Positions 7,182 through 14,822 are shown, counted from the first letter of the stretch. The stretch: DNA of 17,107 nt from JAWWBG01 sp033721095 (GCA_033721095.1 JAWWBG010000030.1:1-17107); one strand, 5' to 3'. Made by a program: numbers and translations. The notes: generated from the letters alone by a model not told the origin.

Positions 7182-7212
7182 AGCGTGCCACCTCCCGTTG
7201 CGTGAGGGTCAA
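7182..7212 (-). promoter_or_regulatory. MerR-family-type promoter/operator upstream of the ABC exporter
   Basis: On the - strand, TTGACC (-35, 7212-7207) is followed by a 19-base spacer and CACGCT (weak -10, 7187-7182). The spacer is mostly filled by an imperfect dyad, on the + strand CCTCCCGTTGCGTGAGG (7191-7207), with arms CCTCcCG/CGtGAGG that mismatch at one position. An over-long 19-bp spacer containing a dyad next to TTGACC is the hallmark of promoters activated by MerR-family regulators such as TipA or BmrR. No merR gene is in the window. The same interval (7131-7293) must also hold the qcr promoter; TACTGT at about 7257-7262 is a possible -10 but its -35 is poor. Confidence 0.55.
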
Positions 7213-7293
7213 GTGGCCACCTCCGACGACGGCCGACGTGCGGTCCAAGCCCGCCACTACTGTTGGGCGGCGCCCCGGAGACTGCTGACCCTG

Positions 7294-8076
7294 ATGCCGA
7301 CCAGCCGCCGACGTGCGCCCTGGCCGCGCCGAGCCGCGTTGATCCCGTTGATCCTCGCACTGGCTGGGGTGGGGCAGCTGCTGATGGCAGCGCCCGTGAC
7401 GGCACAGGGGAACGTGTCACGAGGTGCGACGCTGTACGGCACCAGCTGCGCGCTCTGCCACGGCGAGAACGCCCGGGGCAGCGATGACGGCCCGTCCCTG
7501 ATCGGGGTCGGTGCGGCGTCCGTGGACTTCATGCTCCGCACCGGACGCATGCCACTCGAGGACCCTGACGAGCCGATGCGCCGCGGTCCGCAGCAGGTCT
7601 CGGATGCCGATCGAGAGGCGCTGGTGGCCTGGATCGCGTCGCTGTCCGAGGGACCGGAGATTCCCGATGTGAGCGGCATCGCCAACGCCGATCTCGCGCG
7701 CGGGCTGGAGCTGTTCACGTCGAATTGCGCCGCATGTCACGGCCCGACCGCGGCTGGTGTCGCCGTCGGCCAGCGCGACGTGAGCTCCGACCTGGACGTT
7801 GCCGAACCGATCGAGATCGCCGAAGCCATCCGGACGGGTCCGGGGGTCATGCCGGTGTTCGGCGAGGAGCTGATCGACGACCAGGACCTGCAGGCGATCA
7901 CGGCCTGGGTCCTCGACCTGCGCGAGCGGGCAGCACCCGGGGGTGCCGCGATCGGTCGCTCGGGGCCGGTCACCGAGGGGTTCGTGGCCTGGCTGGTCGG
8001 ATTCGGGTTGCTGACCATCGTGATGTACCTCCTCGGCGACAAGGCGACCGACGACGAGGAGGGCGAGGATGGCTGA
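7294..8076 (+). CDS. qcrC: Cytochrome bc complex diheme cytochrome c subunit QcrC
   Basis: A 260-residue protein with a hydrophobic N-terminal export/anchor segment (about 14-33, after RRRAPWPRR), two c-type heme sites (CALCH at 52-56 and CAACH at 145-149), and a C-terminal membrane helix (about 239-256). The diheme cytochrome c that replaces soluble cytochrome c is characteristic of actinobacterial bcc-aa3 supercomplexes; it takes electrons from the Rieske cluster and hands them to the oxidase. The ATG at 7294 is preferred because the export signal starts directly after it. The open frame continues upstream but looks non-coding there. The gene overlaps qcrA by 8 bases. No ctaE precedes it, unlike the common ctaE-qcrCAB order. 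Confidence 0.92.
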   Translation: MPTSRRRAPWPRRAALIPLILALAGVGQLLMAAPVTAQGNVSRGATLYGTSCALCHGENARGSDDGPSLIGVGAASVDFMLRTGRMPLEDPDEPMRRGPQQVSDADREALVAWIASLSEGPEIPDVSGIANADLARGLELFTSNCAACHGPTAAGVAVGQRDVSSDLDVAEPIEIAEAIRTGPGVMPVFGEELIDDQDLQAITAWVLDLRERAAPGGAAIGRSGPVTEGFVAWLVGFGLLTIVMYLLGDKATDDEEGEDG

Positions 8077-9034
8077 GCCGCGACGCCGATCCCGCACGGA
8101 TGCTCCCCTGTCGCAGCAGCAGGCCGACTGGCAGGCTCGGTCCGACCGCGAGCGCCGGGGCACCCGCTGGGTGGCCGTGTCGCTGCTGGCCGCCATCGCG
8201 GCAGGCATCGGGCTGCTCGTGCTGTACGTCCAGGGCGGGCAGACCCAGGCGGAGGGCGTGCTGATCTTCCTGGCCTTCGGCAGTGTCGGCCTCGCCCTCG
8301 GCATCTGGGTCCGCGTCGTCATCGGACCCGACGAGGTCGTCGAACCGCGTTACCCCATGGCTTCGACCGACGAGGAACGCAGCACCTTCAGCGAGGTCTA
8401 CGAGCGCGCCGTCGACGACATCGGTGGCGGGACGCGGCGACGCTTTCTCGGGAGATTGCTGGCGGCTGCCGCCGCGACCCTCGGACTCGCGATCGCCTTT
8501 CCGCTGCGGTCGCTGGGCCCCGGTCCGGCGGCCGAGCTGTTCCGGACGGCCTGGCGACCGGGCGCGCGGCTCGTGGACCTCGAGGGCCACCCGATCCGCC
8601 TCGCGGACGTCGCCGTCGACCAGGCCATCACGGTGTTCCCCGAGCACGCGCCCCGCTCCGCCGATTCGCAGGCGTTCCTGATCGGCACACGCTCCGACGC
8701 GGTCGTGGTCGACGAGCTGCCCGAGCAGACGGCACCGGGCACCGTGTGCTACTCGAAGATCTGCACGCACGCCGGTTGCCCCGTCGGCCTGTACCGCGCC
8801 CAGGCGGGCGAGCTGCTCTGCCCGTGCCACCAGTCGACCTTCGACGTCAACCGTGGGGCGGCGGTCAAGTCCGGGCCGGCAGGTCGCCCGCTGCCCCAGT
8901 TGCCGATCACCGTCGACGAGGAGGGGTTCCTCGTGGCGCTCGGCGACTTCGCCGAGCCCGTCGGCCCCAGCTTCTGGAACATGACGCGCGACGTTCCCGC
9001 CGAGTCGGCCGACGGTGACGAGGTCGGCGAATGA
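8069..9034 (+). CDS. qcrA: Cytochrome bc complex Rieske iron-sulfur subunit QcrA
   Basis: A 321-residue protein with three membrane helices (about 35-54, 63-86 and 127-146), the actinobacterial architecture. A twin-arginine segment RRRFLGRL (123-130) precedes the third helix, consistent with Tat export of the folded cluster domain. The [2Fe-2S] ligands are in CTHAGC (232-237) and CPCH (251-254), and the Pro loop GPAGRPLPQLP (269-279) closes the cluster pocket. It accepts electrons from menaquinol at QcrB and passes them to QcrC. The start at 8069 overlaps qcrC by 8 bases and the stop overlaps qcrB (ATGA), so the order C-A-B is translationally coupled. Confidence 0.95.
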   Translation: MAEPRRRSRTDAPLSQQQADWQARSDRERRGTRWVAVSLLAAIAAGIGLLVLYVQGGQTQAEGVLIFLAFGSVGLALGIWVRVVIGPDEVVEPRYPMASTDEERSTFSEVYERAVDDIGGGTRRRFLGRLLAAAAATLGLAIAFPLRSLGPGPAAELFRTAWRPGARLVDLEGHPIRLADVAVDQAITVFPEHAPRSADSQAFLIGTRSDAVVVDELPEQTAPGTVCYSKICTHAGCPVGLYRAQAGELLCPCHQSTFDVNRGAAVKSGPAGRPLPQLPITVDEEGFLVALGDFAEPVGPSFWNMTRDVPAESADGDEVGE

Positions 9035-10443
9035 GCGCGACCGACACGCGACCGGGTGAGGGCGGCACCATCGAGTCGTTGGCGCGCTGGCTCGACAGCC
9101 GGCTGCGGTTGGCTGAGGGCGGCAGCAAGTACCTCCGCAAGGCCTTCCCCGCCCACTGGACCTTCCTGTTCGGCGAGGTGGCGCTGTTCTGCCTGGTCGT
9201 CCTGCTGTTCACCGGCACCTTCCTCGCGCTGTTCTACGTCCCGGACACGCGGCTGGTGACCTACGACGGCCCGTACGGCCCACTGCAGGGCCGCGAGATC
9301 TCGGCAGCGTTCGACTCGGTCCTGCGGCTGTCCTTCGAGGTGCGCGCCGGCCTGCTCATGCGCCAGATCCACCACTGGGCGGCACTGGTGTTCGTGGCCG
9401 CGATCGTCGTGCACATGCTGCGCGTGTTCTTCACGGGATCCTTCCGACGCCCGCGCGAGCTCAACTGGGTCATCGGCGTCGCGCTGCTCCTGCTGGCCTT
9501 CGGCGCTGGCTTCACGGGTTACTCGCTCCCCGACGACCTGCTGTCGGGCACCGGCCTGCGCATCGGGTACTCGGCCCTGCTGTCCACGCCGTTCGTCGGG
9601 CCACTCGCGGGCTTCATCGGCCTCGGCGGCGAGTTCCCCGGCACCGATGTCCTCGGCCGGCTGCACATCATGCACGTGATGCTGATCCCGGCCGGCCTGG
9701 TCGGACTCGTCGGGATGCACCTGGCCATCCTCGGCCGACAGAAGCACACCCAGAAGCCCTCGCGGAAGGCGACCAACGACAACGTGGTCGGCGAACCGCT
9801 CTTCCCCAATCAGACCATGGTCAGCCTGTCGCTGTTCCTGTTCACCATCGCAGTGCTGTCACTGATCGGCGGGCTCTTCGAGATCAATCCGGTCTGGCTG
9901 TACGGCCCCTACGAACCCTTCGAGGTCTTCGCTCCCGCCCAACCCGACTGGTACATGGGATGGCTGGAGGGCCTGCTGCGGCTGTGGCCGGCCTGGGAGT
10001 TCACGATCCTGGGCGTCACGATCCCGTCCGTCTTCATCCCGGCGGTGCTCGTCCCCGGGGGCATCTTCACGGTCGTGTTCGCCTGGCCGTGGATCGAACG
10101 CCGCATCACGGGTGACGACGCCGAGCACCATCTGTCCCAGCGCCCGCGCGACGTCCCCGTGCGCACGGGCGTCGGGGTGGGGGGGATCACGCTGTTGCTG
10201 GTGATCTTCGTCGCCGGGGCGAACGACGTCATCGCTGCGGACCTCGGCGTCGGCCTGCAGACAACCACCAACGTGCTGCGAGTGCTGGTGTTCGTGCTGC
10301 CGGTGCTGTTCGGCTGGATGGCGTATCGGATGGCTCGGTGGCTCACGGGCACGAACGGCGTCGAAACGGCGGACCAACCCCCCGGCCCACCGTCGACGGA
10401 GCCGGATGAGGCGGACGGCGCGGCCGAGGCCACGCACTCGTGA
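9031..10443 (+). CDS. qcrB: Cytochrome bc complex cytochrome b subunit QcrB
   Basis: A 470-residue full-length cytochrome b with the b6 and subunit-IV parts fused. Heme-ligand histidines are His114/His128 in helix B and His215/His230 in helix D; the extra residue in the second pair matches b6/Gram-positive spacing. The quinol-oxidation motif is PDWY (305-308) in place of mitochondrial PEWY, as usual in Actinomycetota. The C-terminal tail (about 440-470) is acidic and proline-rich. It oxidises menaquinol and contributes to proton motive force. It starts inside the qcrA stop (ATGA) and ends overlapping a GTG of the next gene (GTGA at 10440-10443), so the following small membrane gene is part of the same unit. 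Confidence 0.95.
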   Translation: MSATDTRPGEGGTIESLARWLDSRLRLAEGGSKYLRKAFPAHWTFLFGEVALFCLVVLLFTGTFLALFYVPDTRLVTYDGPYGPLQGREISAAFDSVLRLSFEVRAGLLMRQIHHWAALVFVAAIVVHMLRVFFTGSFRRPRELNWVIGVALLLLAFGAGFTGYSLPDDLLSGTGLRIGYSALLSTPFVGPLAGFIGLGGEFPGTDVLGRLHIMHVMLIPAGLVGLVGMHLAILGRQKHTQKPSRKATNDNVVGEPLFPNQTMVSLSLFLFTIAVLSLIGGLFEINPVWLYGPYEPFEVFAPAQPDWYMGWLEGLLRLWPAWEFTILGVTIPSVFIPAVLVPGGIFTVVFAWPWIERRITGDDAEHHLSQRPRDVPVRTGVGVGGITLLLVIFVAGANDVIAADLGVGLQTTTNVLRVLVFVLPVLFGWMAYRMARWLTGTNGVETADQPPGPPSTEPDEADGAAEATHS

Positions 10444-10880
10444 CGAGCCTCCACCGGCTGCTGGGTGCGGCCATCGTGCTGGCGCTCCTGCTGTTGGCAG
10501 TCTGGGGAGTCGTCCTGCGGCTCATGGGTCGCGAGCAGGCACCCGTCGCCTTCTGGGGGGCCCAGCACTGGCTCGAGAACATCCTCATCGTCCAGGTCGT
10601 CACGGGCATCGTGCTGCTGCTGATGGGCCGTCAACTGACCGGGTCGGGCCTGATCTGGCTGCACTATCTGTACGGATCGCTGTTTCCCCTGATCGCACTC
10701 GTGGGCGGTCGATTGGCCGGGCTGCGACGCCGCGATGCGGGTCGGATCGAGTATCCCGGCCTGATCTGGGGCGCGTTGATCGCGTGGGGGCTGACCCTGC
10801 GAGCGCTGATGCTGGGCTGCCACCTGCCGGCCGACATCACCGGCCTGCCCGCCTGCGTGCTGCCCGGTGTCTTCGGCTGA
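10440..10880 (+). CDS. Unrecognised four-helix membrane protein coupled to qcrB
   Basis: A 146-residue protein I do not recognise. It has four likely membrane helices (about 6-28, 43-62, 69-92 and 106-125), a short positively charged loop RLAGLRRRDAGR (91-102), and a C-terminal tail with Cys127, His128 and Cys139. His43 (QHW) and His75 (LHYLYG) lie at or in helices 2 and 3 and could bind heme or quinone, but no known heme motif is complete. It begins at a GTG inside the qcrB stop codon (GTGA overlap), which argues for balanced production with the bc complex. It could be an assembly factor or accessory subunit of the respiratory complex; that is inference from position only. The stop codon lies within a hairpin shared with the convergent gene. 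Confidence 0.8.
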   Translation: MTSLHRLLGAAIVLALLLLAVWGVVLRLMGREQAPVAFWGAQHWLENILIVQVVTGIVLLLMGRQLTGSGLIWLHYLYGSLFPLIALVGGRLAGLRRRDAGRIEYPGLIWGALIAWGLTLRALMLGCHLPADITGLPACVLPGVFG

Positions 10881-10894
10881 CGATCCTGCGTCAG
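10877..10894. terminator. Bidirectional hairpin between the qcr operon and the peroxiredoxin-like gene
   Basis: CTGACG (10877-10882) and CGTCAG (10889-10894) form a perfect 6-bp stem with a 6-base loop. It contains the TGA of the + strand membrane gene (10878-10880) and the TCA of the - strand gene (10891-10893). No T-run follows on either strand. Confidence 0.45.
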
Positions 10895-11460
10895 GCGGCG
10901 TGGGCGAGAGCCGCCTGGATGAGCTCCTCGATGGGCGGGTAGTCGCCGAGCCCCTCCCCGCGGTGGACGAAGAGCAACCGCCGCTCCCCGTCCACGACGA
11001 CGACGCCGGGCAGCTGGAACGGGTCGGCGGGAACGCCCTGTCGCGAGCGCGTGTCGTCACGCGTCACCCAGCGCCTCCTGAAGGCCGGGAGGTAGTTGCG
11101 GTAGACCTTCGGCTTGACGATCTCCCACGGCCGGAACCTGCCGAGGTCGATGGCCCGGCACAGCTCGTGCTCCGGGTCGAGGAGCAAGGGGTAGCGGACA
11201 CCCTGCTCGTCACGCAGCCACCGGGCCTGGTGGGCAGCCCGGGCACTGATGGCTGCCACCGAGACGCCGGCACCTCGGAGCTCGTCCAGTCGGTCGTTGA
11301 GGGCGTACATGAACTGCTGACAGGGCAGGCACGAGAAGTACCGCGGCAGCACGAGGATGGTCGGCCCGTCCACGACGTCCGACAGCGCCACCGGCGTTCC
11401 GTCGGGGTCGAACAGGCCGATGTCATGCAGCGTGTCTCCGACGTCCACGTGTTCTCCCAT
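10891..11460 (-). CDS. Peroxiredoxin-like (AhpC/TSA, thioredoxin-fold) protein
   Basis: A 189-residue cytosolic protein with a thioredoxin-like fold pattern: DPDGTPVALSDVVDGPTILVLPRYFSC, then CLPC (Cys44 and Cys47), then a strand-helix series ending in a GVVVVDGERRLLFVHRG hairpin typical of the AhpC-TSA/PRXL2-like branch. The Cys-x-x-Cys at the position of the peroxidatic cysteine suggests a thiol oxidoreductase or peroxidase. Two starts are possible. The ATG at 11460 has no ribosome site, while the GTG at 11448, four codons later, is preceded by GGGAG inside the first codons; the family pattern starts after both. It lies 69 bases downstream of the ACT-domain gene, same strand, and may share its transcript. 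Confidence 0.75.
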   Translation of the reverse strand: MGEHVDVGDTLHDIGLFDPDGTPVALSDVVDGPTILVLPRYFSCLPCQQFMYALNDRLDELRGAGVSVAAISARAAHQARWLRDEQGVRYPLLLDPEHELCRAIDLGRFRPWEIVKPKVYRNYLPAFRRRWVTRDDTRSRQGVPADPFQLPGVVVVDGERRLLFVHRGEGLGDYPPIEELIQAALAHAA

Positions 11461-11529
11461 GTCGTGGGCAGGCGTACGGCCGGAAACGCTGGACGGCGAG
11501 TCCTGCTTCCGCGACGCCGCTACGACGCG

Positions 11530-11907
11530 TCAGGTCAGGCCGAGTGCCGCCTTGGCGCCTTCGTTGTCGTCACAGATGATGACCAGCTGCGACTTCGCGG
11601 ACAAGTAGGCCTGCTCGATGTTGACGCCGGCCTCGGCGAGGGCGCGGCAGGTGGCCCCAAGTGCTCCGGGCTGGTCGTCGATGTCGACGACCACGACGCT
11701 GCGTGCGGCCTTGACCTCGAAACCTGCGCTGGTGAAGACCTCGAGCGCCCGGCTGTCCTCATCGACCAGCAGGTGGATGATGCCCTTGCCGCCACCGGTG
11801 AAGGCGCTGAAGGCCTCGATGTTGAGGCCCGCCTCACCGGCCGCCTCGCCGATTCGCGCCAGCTCGCCCGGGCGGTCCTCCGGGATGATCACCAGGTCCT
11901 TGCGCAC
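11530..11907 (-). CDS. Double ACT-domain regulatory protein
   Basis: A 125-residue protein made of two ACT-type units: VRKDLVIIPEDRPGELARIG onward (1-about 65) and ARSVVVVDIDDQPGALGATC onward (about 66-125). Both have the beta-strand, D(R/Q)PG(E/A)L helix start and AGxNIE pattern that binds small ligands, often amino acids, at the dimer interface. No catalytic domain is attached, so it is probably a stand-alone ligand sensor; the partner enzyme is not in the window. The GTG at 11907 is chosen because GGAGG stands 7 bases upstream, whereas the longer open frame would run into the tRNA gene. A TAGATT at 11936-11931 could be its -10. Confidence 0.82.
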   Translation of the reverse strand: MRKDLVIIPEDRPGELARIGEAAGEAGLNIEAFSAFTGGGKGIIHLLVDEDSRALEVFTSAGFEVKAARSVVVVDIDDQPGALGATCRALAEAGVNIEQAYLSAKSQLVIICDDNEGAKAALGLT

Positions 11908-11930
11908 GCACTCACCTCCGCGGACAGGCC

Positions 11931-11936
11931 AATCTA
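11931..11936 (-). promoter_or_regulatory. Possible -10 element of the ACT-domain gene
   Basis: TAGATT on the - strand matches the TANNNT pattern of primary-sigma -10 elements and would give a leader of roughly 17-20 bases before the GTG at 11907. It is flanked by GGCC on both sides. No good -35 is visible at 16-18 bases, so support is weak. Confidence 0.25.
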
Positions 11937-11994
11937 GGCCAGACAGTCGGGGAACCGCCGTGCGCAGGCGGTCGGCGAACGAAACCGATGCGAG

Positions 11995-12071
11995 TGGCTC
12001 CGGGGGTGGGACTTGAACCCACAAACCTTTCGGTTAACAGCCGACTGCTCTGCCGATTGAGCTACCCCGGA
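11995..12071 (-). tRNA. tRNA-Asn (anticodon GTT)
   Basis: Read on the - strand, the acceptor arm TCCGGGG pairs with CCCCGGA, discriminator base G, followed by an encoded CCA (11997-11995). The D arm is GCTC/GAGC, the anticodon loop is CTGTTAA with GTT (Asn), and the T arm is GTGGG-TTCAAGT-CCCAC. The anticodon stem has a G-A mismatch at its outermost pair (27-43) and the variable region is six bases rather than five, both mild departures. It lies between the ACT-domain gene and the oxidoreductase gene. Confidence 0.96.
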
Positions 12072-12123
12072 ATGGGTGCGACCACCATCGCGGCCACGAC
12101 GGCGCGAAGGTACCGAAGCCGCT

Positions 12124-13089
12124 TCAGGCGTTGGTGAGGACGAGCTTGCCGAACACGTCGCCGGAAGCCAGTTGTTCGAATGCGGCGCGGGCGTCGTCCA
12201 GGGTGCGCACCTCGTCGATGAGCGGCCGCACGCCGGTGGCGGCCAGGAACTCGACGAGTTGCGCAAGCTCCCCACGCGTCCCCATCGTCGACCCGACGAT
12301 CCGCAGCTGGCGAATGAACACGCGGCGCAGGTCGCTCACGGCGAGGTGACCTCCCGTCGCTCCGGCAACCACGATCGTGCCACCCGGCTCCAACGACTTC
12401 AGCGAGTGGTCCCACGTCGCCTCGCCGACGGTCTCGATGACCGCGTGGACCCGCTGGGCCAGCCGGGCACCGGACTCGACGGCGTCGTGGGCGCCGAGCT
12501 CGACGGCACGTGCCAGCTTGTCGGCGTCGCGACTGGTGACCGTGACGTGAACGCCGGCGGCACGTGCCAGCACGATGGCCGCGGTCGAAACGCCACCACC
12601 GGCGCCCTGGACCAGGACGCGCTGCCCCGGCCGCAGCTCGCCGCGGGTGAACAGCATTCGAAACGCCGTCAGCCACGCGGTCGGCAGGCAGGCAGCCTCC
12701 TCGAAGGAGAGCTCGGCGGGCTTGTCGATGAGGTTGCCGGACGGGACGGCCACCCGTTCGGCAAACGTGCCGTCGTACTTCTCGGACAGCAGGGAGAAAC
12801 TGCCGCTGACCAGACCCTCCTCGCCGGAGCTGTCGGCGATGACGGAGTGGACGACGACCTCGCGGCCATCGGCGGCCACGCCGGCCGCATCGCAGCCGAG
12901 GACGATGGGCAGCCGTTCCTCGTCCATGCCCACACCGCGGAGCGTCCACAGGTCATGGTGGTTGAGGGTGGCGGCTCGGACCTCGACGACCTCCCAACCG
13001 TCGGGGACGGTCGGCTCGTCCGTCTCGCCGACGGTCAGTCCGGCCAGCGGGTCGGTGGGATTGATGGCGGTCGCGGTGACGGCAAGCAT
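12124..13089 (-). CDS. MDR-superfamily alcohol dehydrogenase/quinone oxidoreductase-like protein, zinc ligands lost
   Basis: A 321-residue medium-chain dehydrogenase/reductase. The N-terminal GroES-like domain has TLNHHDLWTLRG and LGCDAAG; the Rossmann domain has VQGAGGGVSTAAIVLARAAG (about 164-183), and the dehydrogenase core ends in ...GKLVLTNA. The usual Cys of the catalytic zinc site is Asn in NHHD, the GHE motif reads GCD, and the four-cysteine structural zinc loop is replaced by a Ser/Gly-rich segment. This points to a zinc-independent NAD(P)H-dependent reductase, substrate unknown. The ATG at 13089 has only a weak GAGG 9 bases upstream. A strong terminator-like hairpin (13121-13152) separates it from the upstream operon, so it probably has its own promoter in the short gap or depends on read-through. 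Confidence 0.85.
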   Translation of the reverse strand: MLAVTATAINPTDPLAGLTVGETDEPTVPDGWEVVEVRAATLNHHDLWTLRGVGMDEERLPIVLGCDAAGVAADGREVVVHSVIADSSGEEGLVSGSFSLLSEKYDGTFAERVAVPSGNLIDKPAELSFEEAACLPTAWLTAFRMLFTRGELRPGQRVLVQGAGGGVSTAAIVLARAAGVHVTVTSRDADKLARAVELGAHDAVESGARLAQRVHAVIETVGEATWDHSLKSLEPGGTIVVAGATGGHLAVSDLRRVFIRQLRIVGSTMGTRGELAQLVEFLAATGVRPLIDEVRTLDDARAAFEQLASGDVFGKLVLTNA

Positions 13090-13120
13090 GGGAGACGGCC
13101 TCGGCAGCGGAAGTCGCTGA

Positions 13121-13152
13121 GGCTACGGCGGGGGCTGGTGCCGCCGTCAGCC
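13121..13152 (-). terminator. Strong terminator-like hairpin after the glycosyltransferase operon
   Basis: On the - strand GGCT-G-ACGGCGG pairs with CCGCCGT-AGCC: 11 base pairs with one bulged G and a 9-base loop. The TGA stop of the 166-residue protein lies in the first arm. It is the strongest hairpin I see in the window, though it has no U-run. Confidence 0.6.
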
Positions 13153-13647
13153 GCAGTCCGGCAGGAGGCCCCGCTGCCCGCCGTACCCGACGACGAAGGC
13201 GCGGAGCAGCTGCCCGTCCGACCGGGTCAGCGCCATCCGTACTCCCCACGCGGTCGCGACGACGGGCTGGTCGAGCCGATCGTCGACCGCCACCGTCCAT
13301 GCAGACGAGGCGCCGGCGTCGAGCTCGGCAGCGACCAGCGCCGCCAGGTCGTCGGTCTGGGTCCAGATCACCGCGTGGCCCGCATCCAGGGATGCGATCA
13401 CGTCGTCGATCACCAGTCCGTCCGCACGCCCGCATGTGACCGTGCCTGCGTTGCCGCCAGAGGTGGGCGCGACATCCCCACTCGTGCGCAGGTCCTGGGA
13501 GACGGGCTCCTGCACGACGAACTCGCGGACGACCTGGCGCGCAGCAACGTCAGGTGCCGATTCGGCAAAGACGATGCCCGCGATCAGGCCGACGACGAAC
13601 ACCGCCGCGCCGAGCCCGGCCCACACGAGCAGTCTCCTGGTGTTCAC
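13147..13647 (-). CDS. Membrane-anchored hypothetical protein
   Basis: A 166-residue protein I do not recognise. It has one N-terminal membrane helix (about 6-27, after MNTRR) with the rest predicted outside the membrane. The outer part contains Cys72 (TVTCGRADG) and Cys165 next to the C-terminus, which could form a disulfide, and several short VxV strand-like stretches. It starts at a GTG that overlaps the glycosyltransferase stop (GTGA, 13647-13644), so its translation is coupled to that gene. It may be an exported partner of the glycosyltransferase product or an unrelated extracytoplasmic protein; the sequence does not decide. Confidence 0.75.
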   Translation of the reverse strand: MNTRRLLVWAGLGAAVFVVGLIAGIVFAESAPDVAARQVVREFVVQEPVSQDLRTSGDVAPTSGGNAGTVTCGRADGLVIDDVIASLDAGHAVIWTQTDDLAALVAAELDAGASSAWTVAVDDRLDQPVVATAWGVRMALTRSDGQLLRAFVVGYGGQRGLLPDCG

Positions 13648-14822
13648 GACCCTCCTCCGACCACGGATTCGACCAGGTCTGCGGCCACCTCTGGGCCCAG
13701 CTCGCTGGCGTATCGGGCCGCACGCTGGGCGTTGCGCCCGAAGCGATCATCAGCCAGCACGCGGAGGACGGCTCGCCGCAGCGACCCGGGGCGCAGGTTC
13801 CCCGGTCGCAGGGACAGGCCGAGACCTGCGGACCGGAGCCGGCCAGCCGTCTCCCGCTGGTCCCCCATCAGTGGCACGGTGACGAGCGGCACACCCGCAG
13901 TGAGCGCCTTGGCCACGAACCCGCCACCCCCCGGCCCGACCGCGACGCTCGCGTGTGCCAGCAGGGGGCCGTGGGCGGATCGTCCGACCACGGATCGGCC
14001 ATTGCCCCACGGCTGGAGGTCGTGACGTGTCGACGTGACCACGACGCGGACGCCCGCGTGCTCGAGGCCGTCAAGCGCGGCCGCGGCGACGGAGCTCTCC
14101 ACGGTCGACGCCGTCGAGTCCGTCACGAGCACGAGCGGTTCGGTGCCGGGCGGGGGTTCGAGCGGACCCCAGGGTGGCTCCCAACCCATGGAGCCCACCA
14201 GGTACGTGCCCTCGGGCCAGTCCGACCGCGGCGGCTCGATCGCCGGGACAGCGCACACGAGCGTGGATCGGGGCTGCGACAGTCCGTCGAGGCCGATGCG
14301 ACGGCGAGCCGCGCGAGCTGCGTCCCAGCCCTGGGCCCGGGAAGCGCGCTGTGCCGCACGAATGCGGGCATCGTTCCAGCGTCGCCAGGGCGCCCGGGAT
14401 GGCCGCAGGCCGAGCCCGTGTGGCGGCAGGTCGTCGGACACGTGCACGAGGTGATGGGGAACCATCTCGACCCACGGGACCGCGAGCAGATCCGCGGCCC
14501 ACGCACCGGCTCGGGTCAGCGTGTCGCTGATGACGATGTCAGGGCGGCCGACCCGTTCGTCGATCAGGTCGGCCAGCGGGGGAGCCATCTCGGCCGCCCG
14601 GTTCCAGATGCGGTGGGCGATGTCGGCATCACCGGGCGTCGGTGCAAGCAGGGGGAGGTCGAGGTACCCGAGATCCTCGCCCTCGATGAACGACCTGTTG
14701 CCCGAACCCGACCCGACGTGCACCTCGTGTCCACGATCCCGCAGTGCCACGGCCAGACCGATGATGGGGAAGGCATGGCCGGCATCCGGGCCGGTCACCA
14801 GCACGATGCGTCGCCGGGTCAC
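13644..14822 (-). CDS. UGT-like (GT1/MGT family) glycosyltransferase
   Basis: A 392-residue protein with the two-domain GT-B plan. The N-terminal domain opens RRIVLVTGPDAGHAFPIIGLA, with the conserved acceptor-side His at residue 17. The C-terminal domain has GPGGGGFVAKAL (296-307) and GVPLVTVPLMGDQ (310-322), the nucleotide-sugar-binding region. The usual HGGxGT of this region reads GPGGGG, so the phosphate-contacting His is missing; activity or donor choice may differ. Related enzymes glycosylate macrolides, carotenoids or lipids. The GTG at 14822 is chosen because it overlaps the Rieske-gene stop (GTGA, 14822-14819) and the family pattern starts right after. It forms a coupled unit with the Rieske gene upstream and the hypothetical gene downstream. 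Confidence 0.82.
   Translation of the reverse strand: MTRRRIVLVTGPDAGHAFPIIGLAVALRDRGHEVHVGSGSGNRSFIEGEDLGYLDLPLLAPTPGDADIAHRIWNRAAEMAPPLADLIDERVGRPDIVISDTLTRAGAWAADLLAVPWVEMVPHHLVHVSDDLPPHGLGLRPSRAPWRRWNDARIRAAQRASRAQGWDAARAARRRIGLDGLSQPRSTLVCAVPAIEPPRSDWPEGTYLVGSMGWEPPWGPLEPPPGTEPLVLVTDSTASTVESSVAAAALDGLEHAGVRVVVTSTRHDLQPWGNGRSVVGRSAHGPLLAHASVAVGPGGGGFVAKALTAGVPLVTVPLMGDQRETAGRLRSAGLGLSLRPGNLRPGSLRRAVLRVLADDRFGRNAQRAARYASELGPEVAADLVESVVGGGS

Noticed and set aside
7060..7293. Longer start for qcrC
   Set aside because: It would overlap the divergent ATPase start and the MerR-type promoter, and would place about 78 unrelated residues before the export signal.
12076..14025. 649-codon open frame on the + strand
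   Set aside because: Opposes the oxidoreductase, hypothetical and glycosyltransferase genes, all of which have family motifs or coupled starts; the + frame has none.
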